From positions 1,018,055 to 1,053,000 of the forward strand of contig NW_024468510.1 in assembly GCF_001632365.1 (NCBI RefSeq): a stretch of 34,946 bases of DNA, written 5' to 3'. The position numbers and the translations under genes were made by a program. This DNA is from Laetiporus sulphureus 93-53 (lineage: Eukaryota > Basidiomycota > Agaricomycetes > Polyporales > Laetiporaceae). Under the pieces are notes generated by a model. The model was not told the DNA's origin and did no database searches. It saw only the letters and a list, made by a program, of their open reading frames with translations. Of the stretch, positions 11,339 to 21,157 are shown in pieces; position 1 is the first letter of the stretch, and every line of letters begins with the position of its first letter.

Positions 11339-11439
11339 AAAAAAACCAGTAGTCTTTGTCCTGTTCTCCATTTTGCGGTGCTCTATCCTGATTCCTCTTG
11401 GTGTCAAGGCCCATAATAAGTGATGCTACAGCTTGTGCA

Positions 11440-12026
11440 TCAGGGTCTTCTGATAATGACACCCATAATGAAGCTGTTCATGTCATTCCAGTTGTCACCT
11501 AACTTCTGAGAACTGACGAACTCCATTAAGTCTTTGATGTGGGGGATGTTTGTGTCTTCCAGGTCCTTCTCCTGGACTGCTACCTGTGAGGGTGCACATC
11601 TATCTGAGAATTGGGTGAAATTGACCTTGAGCTTTCCCCAATCCACTTTGGGGTTGTGCTCCTTGAGGAAACTCATGCCTAGTATAACATCTTTGTGGCC
11701 TATATCAGTAACCAGAAGACTTTGTCTGCTTGTGTGGTTTCCGATAGTTATACTGAGAAGAATCCTTTTCTTGATGGTTCCACCCTTGTTGTGAGATGCG
11801 TCTGCATTATAAATCTGATCTCCTTCTCAAGTGAGATCGTAGCAAGATTTAACTGATCAACCAGCCGTGGGTTGACATAACAAGAATATGCTCCTGAATC
11901 GAGGAGTGCCTCAGTCTGGACTTCCCTTACTCCCTGTTTAAGGTGAACAGGTGAATCGATCACATGTTTTGATGAACCAGTTGATGCAATGTATAAAAAA
12001 TCTGATACTGGTACATGCGAGATCAA
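11440..12026 (-). pseudogene. Chromovirus aspartic protease region
   Basis: The minus strand reads ALLDSGAYSCYVNPRLVDQL with the catalytic DSG at about 11891-11910. After a frame change near 11820 it continues with ITIGNHTSRQSLLVTDIG, DVILGMSFLKEHNPKVDW and KVNFTQFSDRC, the expected second half of a retroviral-type protease. The enzyme would process Gag-Pol. The LINE lies a short way downstream, separating it from RT. Confidence 0.85.
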
Positions 12027-12079
12027 GTAGGTACTGTTACAATGTCTATGGGAACTCTGGCCAGACCTCAGAGAACCCG

Positions 12080-13688
12080 CTAAAGAAAATCCTCATCATC
12101 TTCCACCTCGGTGATCCTAGCTGCTTTGACAGCTGGTTCCGGTTCTGCCTCCTTTTCCTTTCCCGTCATGTCATAGCTGGCGATGAAAGTGCAGACTGTT
12201 TCCTCTCTTGCCTTGCTGTCGTTGGAGCTGCTTGATGTCGCCATTGCAGATATTGCCCTTGTTGCTTGTTCCCCGTCTTGGCATTTCGAATTTGCCTTTG
12301 TACTTGGGGTCTGGGCAGTGCTGTTTAAATACGAAGGGGTGTTTCCCGCATCGTATGCACAGCTTCTTTTCCAGCCATCCTTCTTGCTCCTTGGTAAGTG
12401 TGGATACTCAATCCACAATCATCACGTTAGGGTCTTTCAGAGCCCATGATGCCTGTGATGATGCCAGTGTCATTTCGCGCTGTCCTGCCTTATCGGCTCT
12501 GAACTTCGACTCAAGTTGCACACAGAGGTCGAGATATTCTGGCCATGTGGTTGGGTCGGTGATACCTAAGCTGTCTCATGTCACCATTGCTTGGTGCACG
12601 TCCTTGTCATGGTGTTTAGCAATGTATCCGATGAGTGTGGTGTGCCTCAAGTTGGTCTTGGTGGCCCATTGGTGGAACTTTCCTGTGAAGGAGATCATAG
12701 TTGGGTAGGTCTTTGTGCAGATCTCCTTTAAGTGTTGTTGCGCATCCTTGTCTGGGTCGAGGGTCCTGTAGTCAACCTTGAGAACATTGATGAAGTCTTC
12801 CCACATGCCAAGGGATTGCTGTGTCACTGCCTTTGTCATGTACTCGGACATGTAGGTGAATGTGCCATCTTCTAAGTGCAGCAGTGCCGTGGTAATTTTG
12901 TGCTCATCATCGTTGATCTCGTTCCAATACATCCATATGCTGAGTTGTCAGAGCCAGTTCTCCAGACTTCCTTTGCCTGAGTAGTGTGAAGGCTCGGCAA
13001 TTTTGATGTGGGGTTTGTAACCTTGAGCGAATGTTTGACCTTGTGTCGTTGAGACGCTGCTTGCTTTTAGCGAAGCTAACTCATGGCGTAACTTGGTGTT
13101 TTTAGCACCGAGTTCCATCATCTTTTTGCCCATGTCTAGCATGGCTCCTTGTGTCCCTGTGATCTCATCATTGAGGACTGTCATGTGTGTGTCTTGCACT
13201 TGGATCTTGTTGTTGAGCTTTCCGATTTATGTTTGGAGGACTGCCTCCTTTAGTCGGTGCTTGCTTCAGTTCGACTGGATGACCACATCGAAGGCTCTCT
13301 TGTGCTCGTACAGTTTGTTTCTGAGCACGTTGTAAACCTTTGTGACTTCTGTGTGGACTGTAAGCTTCATGGCAATGATGACCCATTCACGGATGTGATC
13401 CGGGACTTCTCCGGGAGCAGATTGCCTAAGTGCATCTTCTAGATGCTGGAATTGTTGTCCATCAAACTCCCAGGTGGGAGAGACATAGGTGGGTAAGAGT
13501 GATGGTGTCGGGGATGCGGGTCCTCTGACTTGGGATGCAGAGTCCTGGGGTCCTAGCCCAGGCTCAGGTGAATTGCATTGTGAGGCACGTGGGGTACTTC
13601 CATCATGTGCCACTTCAATGTTGGGGTGGAGTATGTCCTCCATTCTTTGTCTGAATGTGGATGCGTATGCATGATCGGCTCCCTCCAT
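12080..13688 (-). pseudogene. Chromovirus gag
   Basis: The reading opens with an ATG at 13688 (MEGADHAYAS). A coiled-coil-like stretch (about 13060-13200) precedes the retrotransposon gag domain, with landmarks AEPSHYSGKGSLENWL, TYMSEYMTKAV, WEDFINVLK and FHQWATKTNL at about 12600-12980. A zinc-knuckle-like CIRCGKHPFVFKQHC follows near 12340-12390, then an acidic tail ending at 12080. Gag would form the particle and bind RNA. In-frame stops lie near 13264, 13228, 12945 and 12573, and there is a frame change near 12290. Confidence 0.85.
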
Positions 13689-13707
13689 TGTAAGGTATGT
13701 ACATAGA

Positions 13708-14500
13708 CTAGTACAAAAAGTTCAAATATCGCTTCTTTGCGATGAAAACCAGAGCCTTGGCGATCTCCTGCAGCCTTTCCTTCTTCCCTATCTGCTTGAA
13801 ACTAATCCCTCCTATTTCTAGGCAGACTGTGTTGATGACCTGTTTCTTAATGAATGTGTAGGTGCACATTCCTGTGTGTAGGTTGACGCAGACCTTGTCA
13901 AGTTCTGTGGCGAGGCTGTAAATAGGTCCCTGATGCTCATCCTTAAGATGATACGAGAATGCTCCTAATATGAGCTGGAGCCTAAAGCGGGTAGCATCTA
14001 CCTGCTTGGTGAGCATCTCGATGTGTATCGTGGGCCTGACTCTGGATGAGAGCAGGTGAATGGGACGGGCAACGATGTTGGTCTTAATGAAGTTCAGTAG
14101 CGGCCGAACTGGGATAGGAGCAATGATTGGGGGGGGGGGAACTGCGTTGGATGTAATGAGCTCTGCAGATTGTGCCAGCTTGTGACTACCAGTGGTGAGG
14201 CATCCTCATCTAGGCTTGTAGCATTCGAGCAGTGGGGTGTGATCACGAGGTTTGTGGATGATTCTGCGCTTTATGATGTGCGTAGTATCGATGACCCGAG
14301 CTGCTATGCGCTGTCTGTCTGTGGATGAGGCACCTAGTGATGCAAGGGTGAGGAGCCTTCTGTGCTCCTTGTTGATTTCTTGATGCTTGTAGTGGGTGTC
14401 GAGGTCAATCCTGGGTGTGGCCTTGCACTTCAAAGCTTTGGGCAGCTCAGAGTCTTGCTGAGGCTCACGCCGGGTAGAGATTGGATTGGAATGGTGTCAA
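13708..14500 (-). pseudogene. Extra ORF between the 5' LTR and gag (ORF0)
   Basis: The minus-strand coding-like sequence is in two frames. The first (about 14500-14206) includes KALKCKATPRIDLDTHYKHQ and is rich in charged residues. The second (about 14200-13708) includes a proline stretch encoded by a C-run, then IEMLTKQVDATRFRLQLIL and IYSLATELDKVCVNL. The break lies near the tag at 14206, close to the homopolymer at about 14130. I do not recognise a domain. It might be an N-terminal extension of Gag, an unrelated leader ORF, or chance. It stops about 20 bp upstream of the gag ATG. Confidence 0.45.
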
Positions 14501-14586
14501 AAAAGCCACGTGCTACGGCTGAGACTGCTTGTGCTGAAAATATGCAGCCACTTGTGTTAGACACTAAGCAGGAGTGCAGAAAATTG

Positions 14587-14599
14587 TCAGATTGTTTCT
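14587..14599 (-). other. Primer-binding site matching the element's own mRNA 5' end
   Basis: On the minus strand, two bases after the 5' LTR, the sequence is agaaacaatctga. Its exact complement, tcagattgtttct, lies inside the LTR at 14818-14830, where transcription is expected to start. No TGG-type tRNA complement is present next to the LTR. This is the arrangement known from Tf1/sushi-type elements that self-prime reverse transcription by folding back the mRNA 5' end. Confidence 0.75.
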
Positions 14600-14601
14600 A
14601 A

Positions 14602-15320
14602 TGTCGCAGCACTGCTGGACAAGAGAGCAAAGAGACTAAAAAAGGAACGGTCATGTGGAATGTGCTGTCCCGATCCCCCTGATCCCTGTGATCCCCCTGA
14701 ACCCTTATGTGGCACAAGAGCCCAAGACTTACTTGTTGGTGATGCAACCGGTGGGAAGGGTGAGAGATATATGAAGGAGCTGGTAGGCTCAGTAAGGTGC
14801 TACAGTGGTAGACGAGGAGAAACAATCTGAAGTTTCATCCTCTATATGCTGTCTTTATATACGTGTACAGGAGCCTGATTATATAACCTTCATCGTACCA
14901 CTACTACAAAATAGATGATTGGCTATCTACATATCTAGGCAACTAAACTATACATGGAACAATAAGTGGGAAGATCTATCTGTAAGTAGAACAATAGGTG
15001 AGAAGATCGATGTTCTTCCGTGGCAACGGTGAGATGATCCATCCTATTGTGGTAATGGCTATACCTTGAGCTGATTGCCTAGATGATCCCGAACAATAGT
15101 CCTTGTTCCCTTTGTTCTCAAATGGGTGCCTCTATTGTATCCTGGAATAGACAGGTCTGACCGTATCATCCATGGGTCTGAACCATAACATGTGATGTGA
15201 ACTATCACCTGATCTCTACGTGTTACGTCTGTGGCTGAGTGGTGTGAGATATTGGTGAAGCACGTGATCTGTGGCATGAGAAAAGTCGCGTGCGAACTTT
15301 GTGTTGAAAATCTGTGACAG
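14602..15320 (-). repeat. 5' LTR of the family A chromovirus
   Basis: It is bounded by tgtcgcag/ctgtgaca, where the first position pair differs from tgtcacag by one transition. The right target duplication GCATC follows at 15321-15325. It is colinear with the 3' LTR throughout. Confidence 0.93.
14818..14861 (-). promoter_or_regulatory. LTR core promoter and self-primer start
   Basis: On the minus strand a tatataaag box (14861-14853) lies 31 bases before tcagattgtttct (14830-14818), the segment complementary to the primer-binding site. The spacing is what is expected between a TATA box and the mRNA start, so the mRNA would begin with, or just before, its own primer. Confidence 0.65.
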
Positions 15321-15325
15321 CATCA

Positions 15326-15805
15326 CATGCTGCCTGGAATGAGCAGGAGAGGGGGGGGCGATTCTCATCATGAAGATGGCAATTTGCAGTTGTTTTGCAA
15401 TGATCCATGTTCTCATCGATCCTTCGCAGAAGAGCAAGAACCTCTTCCCCATGATGCTGAATGAAAATCCAAGGAGGCTCAATCAAATGACCCTGGATAT
15501 CCTCTACTGTCTTCAGACGTGCATCGTAGGTGAGAATGCTGACCATATCATCAGTGAGCAAGCCATCATCACTAATCGGCATCTGCGCATAAGTTGTCCT
15601 TGCAGTTCTGAGGTGCCACTCCTTCAATGCTTCAATCGCTCACTCACAACGTTTCCCCACTCGCACCTGGGAGGCATTATCACCACGATCTTTCATGCTA
15701 TACAAGACGTTCATGCTGTGTGCGTGATGTTTCTTAACATGAAGTGAGAGGCTTCTGGAATCAGGGCCTGGACACATTGGAGTTGATGACTGATCTCATG
15801 CAACT
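15326..15805 (-). pseudogene. N-terminal piece of a DUF6589-type protein, inverted
   Basis: The minus strand encodes ALKEWHLRTARTTYAQ, ILTYDARLKTVEDIQGHL, PPWIFIQHHGEEVLALLRRI and DENMDHC, then runs into the chromovirus at 15325. The RL..I..HL...PWIF..HGEEVL.LL..ID pattern resembles the N-terminal part of DUF6589 proteins, which is exactly the part missing from 2691-4048. Upstream it connects to the family B leader. Stops are present upstream of the readable part. The assignment rests on remembered family pattern, so it is less certain than the central domain. Confidence 0.55.
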
Positions 15806-17055
15806 AACGTATGCTTGCCATTCCTGTTCCTTGTTCATGAAGGAGTGAGAGGAGTGCTGATATGCTCAACTGTGTCCTGGCCATGAGCAGCACTCCTAAC
15901 CAACCCCTACTGGTGGAAGGTGAACTAGGGCTTGTCTGTCCACGGTCCCTTTGAGCTACGGTCACAGGAAACTTCAGATGATAATGCAGTGATGGGCGGC
16001 CGTGAGTCGTTCAGCTGTATGTGCTTGAAACGGGTCGATTTGCAAACTCGTGATCAGTGAGTGTCAGATTCAACTATGGGGACACCATCGACTGAGAAAC
16101 AGTCAAAAGCTGGAGTGTGGTGACGTGTGTGTGTGGTATGCAATCGGCGACTCCTGTGCTCGTGAACTGTGGTGGCTGAAGGCCTGGGCTGAGATATGAG
16201 AACTTGCTATATCTGGAAAGTGCTGGTCAAGTGCCGACAATGAAACCCTAATAGCCTCTGAACTAGATCAAGCGCCGACGACGAAGCCCTGGACATCTCA
16301 AAAACTGGGTCAAGCACCGACGACGAGGCTCTAACAGCCTCCAAACTGGGATAAGCACCGACGATGAGGCCCTAATAGCCTCCAAACTGGGATAAGCACC
16401 AACAATGAAGCCCTGGGTGCTTCTGGTTGGAATGAGTGCTGACAATGAACTCCTGGGCACTAGCACGGCTACAGGGTCTGATGGGGACAGAATCCTGGTT
16501 TGAGACTTGTGACTGGTGACGTGCGAGTGAAATGTGATGATGTGAGATATGAGAATGCGATAACATGACTTAGCTGGCTGAAACCCGAGTCGAGCTAGAG
16601 GTCACTGCTGAGAGTGCTGCCTCTCTCAGTGTCGAGAATCTCAGAGATGTAGAATGTAGTCACAATTGATGTAGACATGGTCGAGCACGATGCCCTAGCA
16701 TAGATGAAACGAGAACTGAGTGCTACTGGGTGAGGAAAACTCTGTTATAGGTTGTAGGTACATTGTAAATTATATAGTAAGTCAGAAATGAGCCATCTAG
16801 GTTGCTGAAACACATTTCCGATTGTAGAAGGTGTTTCCGATCTAGTGAAACATGTTGCATCATTCACTCCTGCTCCCTCTCCGTACTTTGCAGTCAGGGA
16901 AGGGGAAGTCCGGCCCTGCCAGGGTCCCTCAGTCTGCTACCCTGTCTTCTATTCAGTTAGCATACTGGCTCATTTCCGAGTTGCCTAACTGGTCACATTC
17001 TGCTCTCGTGCTGCATCTCATAATAGGCTAGGCTTCTCAGTGGCCTGCTCATCAT
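15806..17055 (-). mobile_element. Family B LTR plus leader (copy 3), inverted
   Basis: Read on the minus strand this copy begins near atgagcaggcc (about 17052), has actatataat near 16780, the gagaggcagcactctcagca block (about 16605-16625), the leader minisatellite and the leader itself down to gagcatatcag. It parallels 777-2690 over almost the whole length. It faces copy 2, so the two family B copies form inverted arms around the DUF6589 pieces and the chromovirus. Confidence 0.7.
16226..16470 (-). repeat. Leader minisatellite, six units of about 41 bp
   Basis: Unit starts are at about 16226, 16267, 16309, 16351, 16392 and 16431, with a shared aagcRccgacRaYgaRgccct core on the plus strand. 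The last unit is degenerate. Copy 2 has about four units and copy 1 about two. Confidence 0.7.
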
Positions 17056-18517
17056 TTTTGCACCTCATGTTCACCTTCTGACCTCTTCACTCAGTTCTCA
17101 TTCCCAGGCAGTTGTCAAAGCCTTCCTTTGCCCACTCTGGACTGTTCCGGCTCTAAGGTGGAGGCTCCCGAATTGTGGCAACTCACTATCTGATAGTGTG
17201 ATAGGCAGATGCTTTCGCTGGCATTTTCTGATCGCAGAATATCTCGGTGCTTATCACCTCCCCCACTCTGGAATCTGGACTGTTCCTGGTCCATCGTGCA
17301 CATGTATTTACATAGGGTGACCCATCTTCATGCTCTTTAGTCCCTCGCCACTATGTTCCACATCAACAGTATCTTCAGTCTTGCCGCTTGCGCTCGTGAT
17401 GTTTACCCTGATGACAGTCTGTGCATTCTACTGCTTCAGTGACTGAATAACCTGGTGCTCATGTCACCCACTTCTGATGCTCCTGAGTGGGCCTGGCAGA
17501 GCTGGGCCACATCATTTTCCGCTTATGAGGTGAGTACTCCACGTCACGCTCTTCCTTATAGCAGTTGATGTTGCGACGTTCAGTTCTGCTTGACTCTCGA
17601 CTATCAGGACTGTGCTGCATTGTGATTGCGAGTACTTGGCTAGCTGTGAAAGGACAGCAAATAACTGAGTGGGGTAAAGGGGGAACAGTGCGGGGAAGGT
17701 CTGCATCTAAAGGCGATGCAAGAGCCAAATGTAAAATATGGTGAAGAAGTGAATCAACAATGCAGCCAATAGACCAGCAGCCATGTAAAGTGTATGGGCC
17801 AGGGTGATATATGCGAGATACGCATGATAGAACAGTTCCGAGGTGAGTCTAATGACTTCCAGATGGAGTACAGGAGTCTCAGGAGGCAGGCATACCGTCT
17901 CAGTGGCAATGTCCTGGTGGTCGGTCAAGCGCGTTCGACAGTGAGAGCAAAGATTCTGATTAGATCGTGAAGTAGAAGCAGTAGGTTGTGGAGGAGAGGG
18001 AGACCACTGTCTCTGTGCACCACTGTGCAAGCCTCTTCACATACTCTAGCTCATAGATATGCCATCCGAGGTTCTTTCTCCCAGCTACCTAACTACACTA
18101 CCTTTTTATACTATGCCCTCGGGGTGCGTTCGCCTGAAACTCGATCGCACATCGGACCACACTTGGTCCTGTAACTCATTCCCTCATCTCTCTTGTCTCA
18201 TTTCAAATTCCTTCAAGGGCCTGCCACTGTGGACCACCCCATCGTGTCTCGTTCCATATCGCAGAAATTCCCCTGTTTCTGTTCTGAAGATACCCTGTCT
18301 GCTCTTCGGACACCCCATCCACGCTGCCCCAATGGTTGATAGCTTGTTCTTGGCCCATGCCCACATGCCGGGTTCCCCCTGCTTTGCCTCAGACACAGTC
18401 TCCCATCGATTCCTTGTTCAGTCCACAATCACGGTCCTTGAACATGTCCACCAGCCCCACCACCTGTCTTCCCATTTTCTCAGTACTTGCATCCTCTCAC
18501 CCCTCTCCCCATCCACC
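17056..18517. other. No clear gene; possible exon-like stretch near 17461-17527
   Basis: The plus strand has a short ATG-started run at 17461 (MSPTSDAPEWAWQSWATSF) that ends at a gtgagt donor-like site, but no convincing continuation. A minus-strand open stretch at 17707-18030 has a hydrophobic end but no ATG start. Two related motifs around ccactctgg..ctggactgttcc lie near 17128 and 17265. Otherwise I see nothing here. Confidence 0.35.
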
Positions 18518-19095
18518 ATGTCATGCACATTGAACACCACTCCTGATGAACCTGGATCAGCCTATACCTTGCAGATCCATCAGTTCCTTCTTTTCCTCGA
18601 AGCCCCGTCCGTTGAGCATGTACATGTCCTGACCAGATCGTGTCCTGCTGTGGTTGAGTGGAATGAGTGGCGCCGCAGAGTCCTATCCCTCCTAGTAAGT
18701 ATTCCACTCCTTCCTTCTCGAGTACTCATGTTAACTTCTCTGTGCAGAAACTTGCTGACACTGCCCACTTGGAGTTGGCATGGTCCAGAATGCAAGTGCC
18801 TCCGACTGGTACCTTTGGGTGGGTCAGTGAGCTCCGTGCCCTTATCACTTCGCCCTTGTCGCATGACCACCAGTCAGTATCAGCCCTCTTGGATCAGCTC
18901 CTGTCATTGCCTCCTCAGTCGCTAAATGACGTGTTTCATCCCAACGTCCCCCCGTCCGGAGCAGTAATACCCACTTCGTCCTGTACTGGGCAACCTTCGC
19001 TTGCCATCCATGCTCCTGCTCTCGAGTTGCAGGACAACGATCCAGACCACATGCTGCACTCAGAGGACTTTGCTGGAGATGACGGTCAGTTTTAA
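18518..19095 (+). CDS. Unknown protein, two exons
   Basis: Proposed exons are 18518-18694 and 18748-19095, giving about 174 residues. The ATG sits in a favourable ccaccatg context. The intron (18695-18747, 53 bp) begins gtaagt, has a ttaac branch-like site and ends tgtgcag, and splicing joins the frames in phase 0. Exon 1 contains VEHVHVLTRSCPAVVEWNEW. Exon 2 contains LADTAHLELAWSRMQ and LLDQLLSLPPQSLNDVFHP, with a Pro/Ser-rich end. I do not recognise a domain. The helical N-terminus followed by a proline-rich stretch is reminiscent of lineage-specific Agaricomycete proteins. It may be the 5' part of a longer gene that continues into 19340-20218. Confidence 0.5.
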
Positions 19096-19339
19096 GATCA
19101 CATGCTGAGGCTCGTAGTACATCGTTCATGTAGACCATCTGTACTCCTGTTCCGATGTACCTGTTCTGCCCCAGACTCGATTGAATGTGATTGTCCTGTT
19201 CTGACCTTGCTGCCATACATTTGGGACTTTTATTTATAGTGAGGGCAGCTGTGCTGGCCATCTCACAGCATGTCTGTGTCATGAGGTCAATTCAGTTTAT
19301 GACTGGCTTGTGCTGAGCGCGAGCCTGGACTTCGACTGG

Positions 19340-20218
19340 ATGCCAGCAGTCGTTTGTTCTTCCCTGATCAGTTATTCAGCTGCTTACATGACCGCCAATC
19401 CAATTCGCTCTTTGACGCGATGGTGGAGATCATGCAAGAGCTTATTGAGGCTGCAGATCGTGGCAATTTTGCCAAGCTTCCTGAAGGTCGCCCCCGTGTT
19501 TGTGATCACTTCCTAATGGTGTACATCACAAATGACGTCTTTGTTGATCGGTGTGACTGTACACTTCTTGGGCAGACCCTTCCGATTCACTGCTGATGGA
19601 CAGACTATAATAAGCAATGTGTTTCTCCTCCTTCTGCTGCTTCCCTCATCATGGCAGAGATTCTGCGAGACTCTGTCAAACATGAACATGAATTGTTGTG
19701 ATGACTCCGAGGGTGCTGTTGCAGTCCACGTCCGTTATTAGCATGGCATCATCTGTGATTGCCACCAAGAGTCCTGAGTCGGAAATGCTGTGCAATTATT
19801 ACATCATTCTCCAGGCTCTTCTGAAGCACATGCAGGTTGTGTTCTTGAGCTTTGGCAAGCCATGGCCATATACCAAGGTGCACGCGATCTCTTTCTTATG
19901 CGACTTGTCGCTTACTCCTTGATCTGCAGTGCTCAAAGTGCTTGGTTGATGAAGACTGCATGATTATGCCTTCTGATTGTGGTGGACAGTCCTGCATTCA
20001 CTGCTGCATGTCACACTTCAAGTGTTCCTTGGTTCAAGCTCCCACGAGTAAGCTTCTTGTTGCTTAGCCGGAAGCCCTTGCCGACTGACTCCTCACAATT
20101 TTCAATCACAGCTATCAAATTGCTCGAAGAGATCAAGCAGCTCCTTAGCAAGGTTCATGGCTTGACTGTGCCCAATGCTCTATTGGTGCAAATCTATATG
20201 CAGAAGCATGCGTGACTG
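19340..20218 (+). pseudogene. Exon-like pieces with a cysteine cluster
   Basis: Three coherent pieces on the plus strand are in different frames. About 19345-19600 reads LFDAMVEIMQELIEAADRG and FAKLPEGRPRV. About 19931-20046 reads CSKCLVDEDCMIMP, then CIHCCMSHFKCSL, a C-x2-C...C...C-x2-C...C pattern like small fungal zinc clusters. The region from about 20111 to the TGA at 20216-20218 reads IKLLEEIKQLLSKVHGLT and NALLVQIYMQKHA. A ctgcag acceptor precedes the cysteine piece and a gtaagc donor with an atcacag acceptor separates the second and third. They may be exons of one gene with the upstream CDS, or a decayed copy; at least one in-frame TGA interrupts the first piece. Confidence 0.4.
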
Positions 20219-20503
20219 GTGGTTGAGGTGGTCTGCATTAGTGAGCGCCTTAACTTCATTCAGGCCTTCATTGGCTGGAGGGGAATGCCACGTAGTCTAG
20301 AACCATCTTGCCTTGTCCCTTGTGTATTTGCCTTCTCATGTACCATAGTCCGACTGTGTTCGTCTCTGCCTTCGTGCTGTAAATCCATTGTCTCGGTAGC
20401 CTCAATCGAAGTTGGCTCGTTTCAGTCCCGCATAAGAAGTTCTGTTCGAGTCACTTGAACTGGCATCTTGAGAAAGCCGACAGGCTCTGCAACATGGTAG
20501 AGG

Positions 20504-20884
20504 ATGATACTGCGAGGTTTTAACCACGCGTTTGCATGCCCGAGCCTGACCAGTTCAAATTTTTCTATGATGGCATGTAACTTGCCTCTCCCTCTACCTG
20601 GCTCTCTCAGCTTGACTATGGGTGACTCGGCCAATGTTATGATGCAGCATTTTCACACCAGCACCATCATTTTTCCTTCGACCAAGATGCTCAAGCCACA
20701 CTCGTCGAAGGGCAAGGCTCATGTCAAAGGCTCCTCCCCTGCAGCGCCCGTGAAGCCTGAGCTGGCTATTGCTCTGCCAGCTGCCCTTGAGCCTTCTGTG
20801 ACCAGTATGCAACTGGAGCGAATGATTGTACTGTCACAGCAGCTTCTCAAGGAGAATCAAGCCTTGAGGGCTGCTAAGCCATGA
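20504..20884 (+). CDS. Hypothetical ORF with a helical C-terminus
   Basis: The ATG-started frame of 126 codons ends in a leucine-rich helical stretch (MQLERMIVLSQQLLKENQAL). The last 60 or so residues look protein-like (Lys/Ala/Pro-rich then helical); the first half is less convincing. It may be a terminal exon of the preceding pieces. No family recognised. Confidence 0.3.
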   Translation: MILRGFNHAFACPSLTSSNFSMMACNLPLPLPGSLSLTMGDSANVMMQHFHTSTIIFPSTKMLKPHSSKGKAHVKGSSPAAPVKPELAIALPAALEPSVTSMQLERMIVLSQQLLKENQALRAAKP

Positions 20885-21157
20885 GGATGGTGGATGTGCG
20901 ATGAGTCTGGATTGGTGCAAAGCAGGCTGTCCACGTATGTTTTCTCATTGCATATCTAGCATGCTTTCTCCTGCTGCACGCGTGGGACAAATGTATTAGT
21001 TAGATGTCTTAAATAAACTGTGTGCTGAAAACCTTGCGCAAGCTATCCTGAATGAAATATTATGAGAGGTGTCACAGAATAGTGTTGTCTTGTTCGAGTC
21101 CTTGACTGGTTCTTCACTTATACATGATCAAATGATTAGTTTGAATGCCTGTACTTG
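20885..21157. other. No gene seen
   Basis: The stretch is short and AT-richer, with an aaataaac signal near 21011 that could serve as a polyadenylation site for plus-strand transcripts. I found no LTR at the 3' side of the adjacent Gypsy fragment. Confidence 0.4.

Larger units (their letters stand above)
8529..11344 (+). mobile_element. 5'-truncated Tad-like LINE inserted in the chromovirus
   Basis: The 14-bp repeat accagtagtctttg occurs at 8515-8528 and 11345-11358, directly bracketing the insert. The insert codes from its first bases, so the element is truncated within the RT region, and it ends in an A-tract that runs out of the 100-N gap. A polyadenylation-type aataaa lies at 11230-11235. 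The truncation, A-tail and target duplication are the usual products of target-primed reverse transcription. It is opposite in strand to the host chromovirus and interrupts it between protease and RT. I place it in the Tad-like group because of the RNase H domain and C-terminal Cys/His motif. Confidence 0.95.
4294..15320 (-). mobile_element. Full-length chromodomain Ty3/Gypsy element (family A), decayed
   Basis: Two LTRs of 719 bp (4294-5012 and 14602-15320) bracket gag, protease, RT, RNase H, integrase and chromodomain in the minus-strand order expected of a chromovirus. Target duplications GCATC lie at 4289-4293 and 15321-15325. A polypurine tract abuts the 3' LTR and a self-complementary primer site abuts the 5' LTR. 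By eye the LTRs differ at roughly 40 positions, almost all transitions, so the copy is not recent. A LINE at 8529-11344 interrupts it between protease and RT; without it the element is about 8.2 kb. Multiple stops and frameshifts make this copy non-functional. Confidence 0.94.

Noticed and set aside
11148..11462. Open frames on both strands across the N run
   Set aside because: They are open only because N codons are untranslatable; the flanks are the LINE 3' end and chromovirus pol.
17707..18030. Minus-strand 107-codon frame with a hydrophobic, membrane-like C-terminus
   Set aside because: No ATG start (it opens with TTG after a TGA), no splice support and no recognised family. It could be an exon but is not supportable as a gene.
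18059..18517. Upstream part of the 288-codon plus-strand frame
   Set aside because: The composition is low-complexity Ser/Pro/His without protein-like patterning. The better start for this frame is the ATG at 18518.
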